A stretch of 64,000 nt of DNA from Blastobasis lacticolella (Eukaryota > Arthropoda > Insecta > Lepidoptera > Blastobasidae). The position numbers were made by a program, and so were the translations under genes. This document shows positions 44,977-54,876 of the stretch, one piece after another. Within the stretch, counting starts at the first letter, position 1. The number at the start of each line of letters is the position of its first letter. The stretch spans positions 9,310,001 to 9,374,000 of the forward strand of contig LR990056.1 in assembly GCA_905147135.1 (NCBI GenBank), read 5' to 3'. The notes beneath the pieces are model-generated. The model ran no database searches. It saw nothing but the letters and a program-made list of their open reading frames with translations, and had not been told where the DNA came from.

Positions 44977-46384
44977 TTTATCTTTAACGGCAAAGTCGGC
45001 ATTCGCGCGTCGGCCTCGCAATGTAGCAGCAGATGGCGGGCGCCGCGCGCCACGAGCCGCTCTGCCAGCGCCAGCGTGAACGCGTCCCCGTGGCACACCA
45101 GCACCTGCCAGGCGTCGCCGGTGCAGCGCAGCCTACAACACAGCGGTCGTGAGTGGGTGACGAAGAAGAGCGGATGGTGACGGACGGGTGTGAGAGGTCG
45201 TACCGGGGCTGGGGTGGTGGCAGGCGGCCCTGCAGCTGCAGCAGCACGCGTCCGCGGTGCCGACTGGCGGCCAGCAGTCGGAAGGCCCGCGGCACGTCGC
45301 GAGGCGAGAACACCACGCGCGACAACTCGAGAGCTCACTAAATGCTGCAGCCGCTGAAAGTTCAATAGAACCTCGTTGTGTACAGAATCGAAGTGAATTT
45401 ATTTGTCAGAAATAAAATCGTCATTTATCTGTACTTATTTTGTCCACATTATCAACTCTTTCATGTAACTGAGGATCGTCGACCTCATGGCCTATACTGT
45501 ATTATACGTTAAGCCAAGATTATTTTTTCCATTGCACTTACAATTCGTTGATCCAAATTGTCATCGTCGAAAATGGATGAAAGGTCGACCGCAACATAAT
45601 TTCTTGAGTATGTGAGATTAGCCATTCCGTAGTAAAATTTATCCCGATTAGGAATTTGGACCAAGTCAATCAGCATGCTGATAGGCGCAACGATATTTAA
45701 TGACACCTTAAACATAAAAAAATGATGTATTGATAGGTATTAGTATTTAAAGTTTTCAGCACTTTCGAGAAAGAATGGTTAATGGTTTCCTTAAGATTTA
45801 TGATTCAAACTTACATTTTTAAGTGATCCCCTTACGCAACATATTACTACATTGCATCCATCTCCATTGGTTAGAATCCGGACCATGTCCCCAAAACTTG
45901 GGTCACGAGAATTGCCAATATGATCGTCTGTAAATGATTGAATATTATTTAGAAATGAATGCATTCTACCGTTGTCTGAAAGGATTGATCGATGTAGGTA
46001 CAACTCAAACGCAATTCTACCTATTCGCGATTCTACACAATATGGATTCCGCACAACTGACATTCAATACATTATTTATTCAACACAGTCTTCAATTATA
46101 CAGAAACGCGTTTCTTCCTGTTCGCGATTCTACACAATAATAATTCCACACAACTACCCGGGGTCTGCATTGACCATGATCCAGTATTGGCTGATCAATT
46201 CATTACAGTAGAGCGACTGCCATCTGACCTGCTACCACGGGAACCTAAACAGATTGGATCATGGTTACCTACACATTCGGTCACCTGAATGAGCAGGTTT
46301 CATCGTGATGTTTGCCCTCACCCTGATAGCATCGGTTAGTATTGAACTAATGTACATAACTGAGAATAGAGTCATTGGCACATG

Positions 46385-46460
46385 GCGGCAGTGGGATTCA
46401 AACCCAGTTCCTCTCGCTTACGAGTCGGATACGATAACCACTAGGCCATCCATGCTTTTA
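46385..46460 (-). ncRNA. tRNA-like SINE head (minus strand)
   Basis: The minus strand reads GGATGGCCTAGTGGTTATCG (A-box), CCGACTCGTAAGCGAG (a loop with CGT in the anticodon position, as in tRNA-Thr) and GGGTTTGAATCCCACTGCC (B-box/T-arm). The acceptor stem does not pair well and the context is a transposon, so I treat it as a tRNA-derived retroposon head. Confidence 0.5.
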
Positions 46461-46509
46461 AGGGCAGGTGGCCGGTTAGTGTATTTTTAATTTACGCTGA
46501 CAGACCAAA

Positions 46510-46910
46510 CTAGGAACGCGTTGCTCATAGAAGTCTCATAATAACTCTGATCCAACAAACCTGGTCAACGCTGAGGACCCTGGACTGCCATTCACACATT
46601 CGTCAACGCTGGGCACCCTGAGAATGGTTGTATAGTAACCTAAGCGTAGAACTGGACCAGGGCGTAAGTTTAGTGGACCTAGTAAATGTTGACCAAGGTC
46701 AACTCTGGTCAACGAACCTGGTCAACGCTGGGCACCTTGAGACTGGTTGTATACCCAAGCTTAGAACTAGACCAGGACCTTAGTTTAGTGGACCTAGTAA
46801 AGGTTGACCAAGGTCGACCCCAGTTAACCAACAAAGCATTAGATTGTTAAATAGAGTTGACCTTGGTCAACCTTGACTGTTTCCACTAAACTTAGGTCCA
46901 GATCTAAGTC
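46510..46910. repeat. GTTGACCAAGGTCAAC-containing direct and inverted repeats
   Basis: Two head-to-tail copies of about 115 bases (CTGGTCAACGCTGGGCACC, then AAGTTTAGTGGACCTAGTAAA) start near 46606 and 46726. An inverted partial copy (TTGACCTTGGTCAACCTTGA, CCACTAAACTTAGGTCCAG) lies at 46857-46905. Internal structure of the TIR element. Confidence 0.75.
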
Positions 46911-49083
46911 AGCCAGTCCCAGGTCCCCAGCTTTGACGAATAGGTATGTGGAATAGCGAATTTGTTGAATGGCTGCAGTTGTATGGAAATAATATTGTGT
47001 AGAATCGCGAACAGTAAGAAACGCGTTTGTGTATAATTGAAAACTCAGGGAATAAATAATGTATTGAATGTCAGTTGTGCGGAATCCATATTGTGTAGAA
47101 TCCCGAATAGGTAGAATTGCGTTTGTGTTGTACCTCGATCAATCCGTCTGAAATTGTCATTGACTAAAGTTCCAATCCACCTTTCAATTTTGGGAAAAGG
47201 CTCATAAGGAATATCTTTTTGCGGCTGTCGCTGACGGTGGTGAAGACCTCGCAGCCAATGGAGAGCGCGACCGAGATCACTGCCTGTCCAAGTGCCCCGG
47301 CGCCGCCGTGGATCAGAATACGTTTGTCTTTTACCAGCTCCGCTTTAACTATCTAAACATAAAATTTTATATCTGATTGAAATCAACAACAGCTCATAAC
47401 ATTAAACTTTGGTACAATTCCATTTAGTCGGACACGTACTTTGTCTAAACCTTATAGTGTCCTTAGCGAAGTGGGACCTATTTTTCAGTCAGATAGTTGG
47501 ATTCGCTGATACGAAAATAGTGAGTAAATTAATTGATTTACAAAATTATTTCTTTAATCGCAATAGTTTTGCATTTGCATGCATTGTTTTGCATTGTATG
47601 AGATCATAATTTTTTGGTGATTCTCAATAAAAGAAAAAAAAAATAGTGGTTGGGCCACAGACCATCTACTATTATATTAATCTCAAAATACAGGTAAATA
47701 TATAGATATTGACATAAACATTTCTTCATTCAATTCCAAATTACCACCTGAACTTAATGTTACATATATTGTACGATTAAAAATTATGTAAGGCTGGCTA
47801 GTGATGAAGGCTATAACACCAACGATGAAGTAAGTAATAAATAGTACACTCACTATTCTTGATAACCTGGAAATAATCAGTTTCAACTATTACATACAAC
47901 TGATACTGGGTCGGTACTGTTGTGTCTTAATTAATCCGTAATTTCTGTTAAGTTAGTTGCCTTATTTTTTTATTCGTACATAAATTGTTAAATAAATAAC
48001 CATTACTTAAGATTGGAAATGAGATTACAGGTGTAGGCTAACCAAGCAATAGTAGGCCAGTAGATAGGCGGAAGGCACGGTGGCCGCATCCTCCAGACTC
48101 CAATGCGCCGGCACCGGCCACAGCAGTTCGCCACGCGGCTGCGCACCGCCCCGCCGCGCACCGCGCCCATCACGCGTTCTCCACTGATATATATTATATG
48201 CACACATTAGCAAAGCATTTATACAATGTGAGCTCGATTATAATATATTAACGTGATACTCACGCGTCAGTGACACCACTGAAATCCATTCCAAATAATC
48301 TTTCATCATTATCTTGGAACTTTATTACCCCCGTCGCTCTCGTGACGTCCATATCATTTTGCAGCATTATAGCAGCATTGTGAACCTACCGGAAAACCAG
48401 AATGTGAATGATCATTTTAGTCATCCCGCACATGGATATCTCTTTATTTGGTTCTACTTACATTGACAACAATTCCATTATCTTTTGGCTCAGGCGCCGC
48501 CACCCACTGCAGGGAGTCTAAGTTGCCAGGCTGCCCGCAGCTAAGTGCCATGACACTACTTGCTGTAGTTTCTTCTTCCAGAGTGTTATAATAATCACCT
48601 CCCCATACTCCCTAAGTAGAAATAAATAAAATGCTTGGACAATTTACACAGCATTATTACATAATTATGCACCACATTACATAATTATGTAAAGAAACTA
48701 CAATTCTTTAGTATTTTACAGCGTATGCGGACTGTCCGTAACACAGTAGCTAGATTATGTTCCTACTCGTAGATGGCACTATAAGTAATACCAATATCAC
48801 GCAGTTACTCACATTACATCGACAAAGCCTGTAAAGAGGCACTGATTAATATAATAATAAAGTTTAAATGTTGTTTTTTTTGTTTCAGGTAGGTAGTTAC
48901 AATATCCTAAATAGTGTTGTTACGATAATTTGTATGTAAGAACGTATGCGCTAAAATAGTCTTTGTTTTCAGAATTTTGTTTATTTGAAATTTACCAGTA
49001 CTAATAAGTATAGAGAAACTGTCTTATAAATATTAAACTTATGAATTATGTACAAGAAATAAATTCGCAGGAATATCACTTAC

Positions 49084-49503
49084 AATTTTTAAGATGTTAA
49101 ACGCCAAAAGTATCTCAGGCAGTTCGTCCAAGCTGTCTTTTTCGGAGACCATAATCATGTATATCTTATTATCGTCAACTTCCTTCCTCCAATGTTTCAC
49201 TCTCTCTTTGAGTCCCAGTACGGGTGGATACGACGATAGTACGACGAGGCTGTGGGCGCGCGGCAAACTGGCGCGTGTGGCTTCCAGTAGCGACAGATCG
49301 GCAGGAGTACGTACAGTAGCCACCGCCGCGTCAGCTGGGTGCGGCGTCGGCCGCCACCGTAGTAGCTCCAGCTTCATTTCCTCGGCGGTGGCGGCGCACG
49401 CCACGCCGTACAGCGCCGACTGTCGCACCCTGTCAACCACTTTGCTCTCCGAGTTTAACACAAAGGTGTCCGGCGATACCATGCGGTTCAGTTGTTGGTA
49501 TAG
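49084..49503 (-). pseudogene. FAS-like large linker exon before ER
   Basis: A 420-base, 140-codon open exon (acceptor TTTTTGCAG, donor GTAAGT) encoding LYQQLNRMVSPDTFVLNSES ... LKERVKHWRKEVDDNKIY. It lies between the pseudo-methyltransferase-like exon and the ER exons, where animal FAS has its structural core/linker. No catalytic residues are expected. It is intact. Confidence 0.65.
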
Positions 49504-49689
49504 CTGCAAAAACATTTGAACTAACTTATTTTGATTTCATACAAACACATATATGAAGTCACGCCTTTTCTCCCCGCGATAGGCAGACAGGTATTAATCC
49601 GCCTGCTACGGTACTCAAAAAGCTTTTTTGCTTCATTCCTTACTATAATTTAATTCTTCTATAATATAATAAACGTATGCATAAGGTTC

Positions 49690-50340
49690 GTCTTTGGACT
49701 GCGTAAATATGACCATGTCTCCGATTTTCGATCTCAGCTCAAGTGGCTTCCCATTCGCTATCGCAGGAACGCTCATGTCCTTTCTATGCTCTACAATGTC
49801 CTCCACAATCCCTCTGCTCCCTCATATCTCCGCACCAACTTCAATTTCTCCCGGGCCCAAGATAAATCTTGTCGCTCAAATGTAAGATCGTCTTTAGCCA
49901 TCCCCATCCATCATTCCGATTTCTTTTCCTACTCCTTCACTGTTCATGCTGCGAGACTGTGGAACTCTCTCCCGCATGTGGTGCGTGACAGTCCGTCACT
50001 GCCTATATTCAAAAAGCGAGTAAAAGACCACTACCTGTCCCTGTCTAGTCCATAAATTTTATTTATTTGTATTGATATGTAGTAGTATTTAAGTGTATAG
50101 TATGTATGTATTTATTGATATAGTATATAAAAATTAGTCATATTCATATGTATTTTATAATTATTCATTAATTGTGCGCGTCGTATCTGCATTTCTTAGC
50201 TAAACATTTCCTTTCTGTAGGCCTGCTGGAAGAAATTTCTTTTGAAATAAGTAGTGCCTGTTGTGTCAGTTATATCTATGTTATATCTCTGTATTTCTTT
50301 ATTGTGTGCAATAAATTGTTAAATAAATAAATAAATAAAT
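49690..50340 (+). mobile_element. LINE 3' end with (AATA)n tail
   Basis: Broken frames end DFFSYSFTVHAARLWNSLPH, then FKKRVKDHYLSLSSP (stop near 50055). A 3'UTR and an AATAAATAAATAAATAAATAAAA tail at about 50318-50345 follow. Same family as 27840-28335 in opposite orientation. It lies in the large FAS-like intron. Confidence 0.7.
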
Positions 50341-50399
50341 AAAATAATTAAATCACAAGTGGCCCCAAACGTTAACCATGCGGAACTCTAGAAAAAACA

Positions 50400-53070
50400 A
50401 ATCACGTCGGTTTGTCATCTCCCATTTTTCTAAATCTATTTTCAACTTATATTTTTGTATTTAAGCTGAAACAGCAATTGATCGTTGTCGAATTAATTAT
50501 ACGCACAAATTCTCCCTGTGAAGATAACATAATGCGCGACCGCCCAACACATTACGTATTAGGCAACAAAGTCATTTGCTGCACATTGCGTGTTGTTATT
50601 TTCCCCATAATAATCATCACACAAAAGTCTCTGCAGACATTCTTCGATAGCGCATCGAAACATATTAATGAAAACAGCAATGATAAGTTTGTTATATTGG
50701 GTGATTTTAATATATCACATGCGGCATGGCAGCTCGACGAATACACTAATGTGAAATTAGATACTAATGGAGATCACAAAGCTGGCCTTATAAGCTGGAC
50801 TTTCTGAGCCTCACAAACTTATCACAGTGCAATTGCTGTTATAACATAAATCACCGTATCTTGGACTTAGTTTTGGGCAATTCTTACTGCAACGTTACTG
50901 CCTGCCAGTCGCCGCTCACTCCGGAGGATCCACATCACAGATCACTTGACATCTCATTATCTTTGTCTCAAGCAGTATTTTTACAAGAAAATAGACGAAC
51001 CAAATTAATTTATCACGCCAGTAATTTTGATGATATGAAAAATGAGTTATCGAGTGTCGATTGGGTATCTAAATTGTCTAACTTAAATATTGAACAAGCT
51101 GTAGCATATTTTTACGAGGAATTATATAAGTTAATTAATAAGCACACACCTAAAAAAGTAGTTCACACCAATAAAAATTATCCGCCCTGATACTCTCGTT
51201 CTCTCACTACGTTAATTCGTCAGAAATTGAAAGTGCACAAAAGTGGAAAAAATATAATAATCCTCTAGAGTACCAGGATTTTAAGTGGCTTCGGACAAGG
51301 GTAGTAAAATTAGAAAGGGAATGTTACCACAAATACATAGATTTCGCAGAGGAGAAAATAAACATAGCCCCTCGATATTTCTGGTCGTTTATTAAATCAT
51401 TCGTTTCAGATAATGGTATACCAGCTCATATCACCTATGAAGGGAAGTCCTCAACTGACGGCGAGATTGTCAGTAACATGTTTAAAGATTACTTCAACTC
51501 CGTATTTATATTTGATGATGGAGCAGATAGTGGCAGGCATTCGAATATCATTGACCATCATTTAGCAAAAGTAAACTTATCTGCGGTCGAAATCTCTCAA
51601 AGCTTAGTTTTAAAATACTTAAAAACATGAACATTAATAAAGGAGCAGGAGTAGATAAAAAACCCCCTGTCTTAATTACTAAATTGTCAGCGAAACTAGC
51701 CCTTCCTCTAACAATAATTTTTAACAAGTCGCTAAATGAGGGCTGCTTCCCTATTATTTGGAAAAAGGCTTTAATTACTCCAATTCCAAAAGGCGGAAAT
51801 AAGCACGTAGTACAAAATTACAGGCCTATATCTAAATTATGCGTTTTTGGAAAAGTATTCGAAAAAATCATTACTTATTCCCTGTCCACATCTATGTACC
51901 ACCATGTATCGGCACAGCAGCATGGGTTTATCCGCGGTAGAAGTGTTGATTCCAATATGATTTCTTACACGGACTTTGTATTGAATGCTCTAGATTCAGG
52001 TTGTCAGTTGCTTCAGACTTTTCTAAAGCATTCGATAAAATAAACCACAACGTATTTATTAGAAGGCTTTTGGAACTAGGTATACATGGCAACTTGTTAA
52101 GATGGATATCGTCTTATATAAGCAACCGTAGTGAGGCTGTTGCGCTGAAGGGATTTCGTTCGAGATTCCTTAAAATCATTTCGGAATCCCTCAGGGCTCG
52201 CACCTTGGACCATTTTTGTTTATTTTATATATTAATAACATGCATACTTGTTTCGAAAGCTCACATCATTTGCTATACGCAGATGACACAAAAATTTTCA
52301 AAATAATTAAAGATGTTGAAGACTGTCTCAACTTACAAAAAGACTTGTTAAGATTTGAGAACTTCTGTTTTACGAATCAATTATTTATTAATCTGGACAA
52401 GTGTCACGCAATTAGCTTTACACGTAGGCATAATCCTATTACATTTGACTACAGGCTGTATGACAAGAAAATTAACCGCGTGTCTACAATCCGGGATTTG
52501 GGAATTGTCTTGGACTCTAAAATACACATTAATGCTCATATTGACCACATTGTAACTAAGGCATATAAAAAGCTTGGATTAATTCTACGCCTAGGTAAAC
52601 CATTTAAGCGTACAAAAACTTTAAAGACGCTCTACTTTTCTATGTCCGAAGTCATTTGGAATTTGGAAGCGCAATTTGGACTCCATAATACACCGTCCAT
52701 AAAGCCAGAATAGAAAAATTACAAAATAAATTTTTAAAGTCATAAGATTATCGGACAGGCTACAATTTTACAGATTATGGAACAAGTGCAATTAGACATA
52801 GATTTAAGTCCCTGGAAACTAGACGTATTATTAACTTAGATGCCATATTTTTGTTTAAAATTATAAACAATTTAGTTAATTCCGAATCGTTATTGATTAA
52901 AATTACATTAAGAATACCTCGACCTTCCTCACGTACTATTGCTACTTTTCATATCCCACCCTTTCGAACAAATTATGCAAAAAATCCTTTTTTTAGACGT
53001 TCTTGTGATTATTATAATAAATGTTTAAGCAGTGTCGACATTTTCGCGGCGAGTATATCTCTTTATAGAA
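50400..53070 (+). mobile_element. Jockey-type LINE ORF2 relic, copy (c)
   Basis: Pieces in order: the endonuclease end (FVILGDFNISHAAWQLDEYT, LVLGNSYCNVTACQSP), the linker, pre-RT (NKGAGVDKKPPVLITKL), IPKGGNKHVVQNYRPISK, QHGFIRGRSVDSN, DFSKAFDKINH, a degenerate PQGS block, LLYADDTKIFKI (about 52270), FTRRHNPITFDY, and the C-terminus ending near ISLYRKRV. Frameshifts near 51200, 52000, 52190 and 52650 make it dead. It retains more 5' sequence than copies (a) and (b). Confidence 0.75.
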
Positions 53071-53079
53071 AGAGAGTAC

Positions 53080-53246
53080 AGGGCGGCACTGGGTACCGTA
53101 CCCGGTACCTCGGGGTACTTGTAGGACCATTATGCCACCGACGCTCGTTGCAGTGCAGGAGCAGTTGGTGATTTCGTATATTTAAAGACAAACTAATAAG
53201 AAGTAGACAAGCATTCTTAGCAAGAAATAGTAGGAAGTGAACTTAC
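53080..53246. other. Short intronic remainder with a GGTACC-rich palindromic word
   Basis: GGGTACCGTACCCGGTACC gives overlapping small palindromes. No coding sequence was identified. Confidence 0.3.
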
Positions 53247-54102
53247 GTTGTCATTCAACATTAAATCGTACACCAAAACAATATCGAAAGACGATAAGCC
53301 ATTATTACACAACGACAAAAGCTTATCTTGTCGAAATAGCTGAAAATTGATCTTTATATCAGCTAAACTATGCATAGAATCCTTGATTTTGTTGGACACT
53401 GTTTTGTCATCGTTATCGCTTACTATTCGGAGTACGTTTATAGTTTCCTTGTTAGTATTCTCAGAAACTATTTGTAGGTATGTTTGTACGACTCTGGTGG
53501 CCTGCAATGCAATAGAAATTATGTATGTACAATTCTTGGTTGTACTCACAATATAATAGACATAGACAAATCTTTATTTGGCTCAAATACACATCCAAAA
53601 GAATTAAAAATATGATTTACAAAAAAAAGCAAAGTAGGGCGATGTGACGCTGGACCAAACTGGACCAGCCTCAGTGTAATGCTATGAAGGGCAACAGCCA
53701 ATTACAGCGCTGATTTTCAGGCTGACCCAGAGTTCGATGCGCGTACTATGCGAACGAAGTACTTAAAATATTTTTATGTGCATATATACTATATTATACA
53801 CAAGTATCATATTGTACATCAAGCATATTATACAAGTTCAAATACTTAAACTAATAAAATAAATCAAATATATACGCAATATAAGGTTAGTAGTCGCCAT
53901 GAAGGGCACCTAACAGCCGATCTAAAGAGTTATAACTTCGGTATATAAACTAGGCATAAACTCAACAGTTAAGTCTACTATACCTACCTTTGCGTTAGCC
54001 TGGAATCGAGGTATAAATGTTAAAGTTTCTAATATCAAATCAGGGTCATCCGAATCTTGAAGTGTTCTCAATTTGATGTCTTCAATAACGATTCCACCAC
54101 AT
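53247..54102 (-). pseudogene. FAS-like DH-end and pseudo-methyltransferase exons
   Basis: Exon 54102-53988 (115 bases, CGGIVIEDIKLRTLQ ... TFIPRFQANAK) and exon 53501-53247 (255 bases, ATRVVQTYLQIVSENTNKET ... SSFDIVLVYDLMLNDN). The second has the character of the inactive methyltransferase fold of animal FAS, where no catalytic role is expected. Both are open, with borders ATTTTTAG/GTAGGT and GCATTGCAG/GTAAGT. Confidence 0.6.
53560..53900. other. Intronic repeat-like sequence, no gene
   Basis: AATCTTTATTTGGCTCAAAT at the start resembles the reverse of a LINE tail. Otherwise nothing is recognised. Confidence 0.3.
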
Positions 54103-54181
54103 CTAAAAATATCACATCGGGTATAAGAATATTTCGGTAACAAAATGTCAAAACTTATAATTAAAGAATCATCGTTATCAC

Positions 54182-54606
54182 CTGAACAGAGTCCCATATT
54201 CTGAAACTTCGGCACGAATGTTTTGGTTTGTCATTGCAAGGCTGTAATGTTTCTTGACGTTGATATGCAGTCTCCTGATCGTATGCAGCTGGCTGGTTCC
54301 AGCGCTCGGCTGCCGTAGAAGGCTTAGCTGTAGCATGCCGTCAATAATCGTCACCCAATTCTTGTTCCAAACAATTTCAGCTCGTGTAAATTTAGAATTG
54401 ACTTTGTGTATACTGCGGAATTCATCTCTGAAACATACAAGAAAGGCTAATAGCGTAAAAGTTACAAAAATAAAATATTTTTTAACGAAAATTACTCACT
54501 GGTAATGCAAATCTTTTTCGTAAAGAAGCTGATAAATAATAATGCTGAGAATATCAGCTTTCGCCAATATATCACCAGATAGTACTATTACATCACCGTC
54601 CATAAC
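54182..54606 (-). pseudogene. FAS-like DH C-terminal exons
   Basis: Exon 54606-54500 (107 bases, VMDGDVIVLSGDILAKADIL) and exon 54427-54182 (246 bases, VNSKFTRAEIVWNKNWVTII, then HTIRRLHINVKKHYS). This aligns with the second hot-dog fold of the FAS dehydratase (W-x-x-x-W-V...D-x-M-L-Q). Borders: ATTAG/GTGAGT and TTTCAG/GTGATA. It is the most 5' part seen; the DH active-site His region, AT and KS are not present up to 64000. Confidence 0.65.
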
Positions 54607-54672
54607 CTAATGAACGAAAATAAATTAATAAGGAGACCCTTTATAGACACGGGCGTAGCCAGGTTTTGGTTT

Positions 54673-54732
54673 GGGGGGGGGGGGGGGTTCAAGATCAAGA
54701 CATAATTTGATGATTCGTCCCCCCCCCCCCCC
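54673..54732. repeat. G15 and C14 runs forming an inverted pair
   Basis: 54673-54687 is all G and 54719-54732 all C, 31 bases apart. They could pair or form quadruplex structures. Just beyond, ATGGGACTAAAG and its inverse CTTTAGTCCCAT flank about 54790-54821. Confidence 0.9.
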
Positions 54733-54876
54733 TACCCAATTAAAAGATGGGGTAATTGTAATAAAAATGACCAAATTCACATAATGGGACTAAAGATGTT
54801 CGTTATAACTTTAGTCCCATGGAACCCATGTCCCATGAACTGGGGATAATCTGTCTTTTTCAGTCCTTGTCCAGTC

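Larger units (their letters stand above)
42989..45132 (-). pseudogene. FAS-like KR exons
   Basis: Exons 45132-44977 (DAWQVLVCHGDAFTLALAER: the Rossmann start, but without G-G-x-G-G), 44568-44353 (LWNERGVKVITTIEDIF ... VSRKLCSYIK), 43428-43308 (NFVVINGGANEGLKTCQERI) and 43133-42989 (leading into the ACP). The segment that should hold the S-Y-N/K catalytic residues of KR is shortened and lacks the Tyr. An in-frame TGA lies at 44433-44435 in exon 44568-44353. Phases otherwise join. The domain is probably structural at best. Confidence 0.65.
45977..47146. mobile_element. 1.17-kb TIR element in an FAS-like ER intron
   Basis: The left arm (45977-46155) and inverted right arm (about 46970-47146) share about 170 bases: GGATTGATCGA...GTACAAC, CGCAATTCTACCTATTCG, CACAATATGGATTCCGCACA and so on. 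The centre has a tRNA-like segment (46385-46460) and repeats containing GTTGACCAAGGTCAAC. No ORF. It sits 50 bases from exon 45927-45815 and 35 bases from exon 47352-47181, nearly filling the intron. Confidence 0.75.
45204..48611 (-). pseudogene. FAS-like ER exons
   Basis: Exons 48611-48462 (pre-ER: LSCGQPGNLDSLQWVAAPEP), 48385-48264 (VHNAAIMLQNDMDVTRATG ... GMDFSGV), 48183-48043 (GERVMGAVRGG / LLWPVPAHWSLEDAATVP), 47352-47181 (KRILIHGGAGALGQAVISVA: NADPH-binding loop kept), 45927-45815 (HIGNSRDPSFGDMV), 45706-45542 (VSLNIVAPISMLIDLVQIPN) and 45353-45204 (LSRVVFSPRDVPRAFRLLA). The order and wording follow the medium-chain reductase-type ER of animal FAS. Exon 48183-48043 has a -1 break between GAVRSRVA and ELLWPVP. 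Adding one base also restores the phase with the next exon. Exon 45353-45204 has a net +1 break between HLVSS and LSRVV. Confidence 0.75.
32603..54606 (-). pseudogene. FASN-like: Fatty acid synthase-like pseudogene (DH part to TE), interrupted by BEL/Pao
   Basis: About 21 GT-AG exons, in transcription order: 54606-54500, 54427-54182, 54102-53988, 53501-53247, 49503-49084, 48611-48462, 48385-48264, 48183-48043, 47352-47181, 45927-45815, 45706-45542, 45353-45204, 45132-44977, 44568-44353, 43428-43308, 43133-42989, 42852-42699, a split exon 42610-42537 plus 34474-34401, then 33635-33459, 33388-33286 and 33210-32603. Phases join throughout except at the noted lesions. Domain order is animal type I FAS: DH, pseudo-MT/linker, ER, KR, ACP, TE (KS, AT and the DH N-terminus lie beyond 54606, not found). 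Lesions: BEL/Pao in a coding exon, an in-frame TGA at 44433-44435, and frame breaks in exons 48183-48043 and 45353-45204. Independently, the ACP, KR and TE lack key catalytic residues. It looks recently inactivated, since most exons remain open. Confidence 0.75.

Noticed and set aside
44808..45365. A 185-codon minus-strand ORF as an independent gene
   Set aside because: It reads through the intron between two KR/ER exons, partly in the wrong frame. FAS-like exon borders explain the conserved parts.
46385..46460. Functional tRNA-Thr gene
   Set aside because: Poor acceptor-stem pairing, no terminator context, and location inside a TIR element.
49094..49519. A 141-codon + strand ORF
   Set aside because: Antisense shadow of the 420-base FAS-like linker exon.
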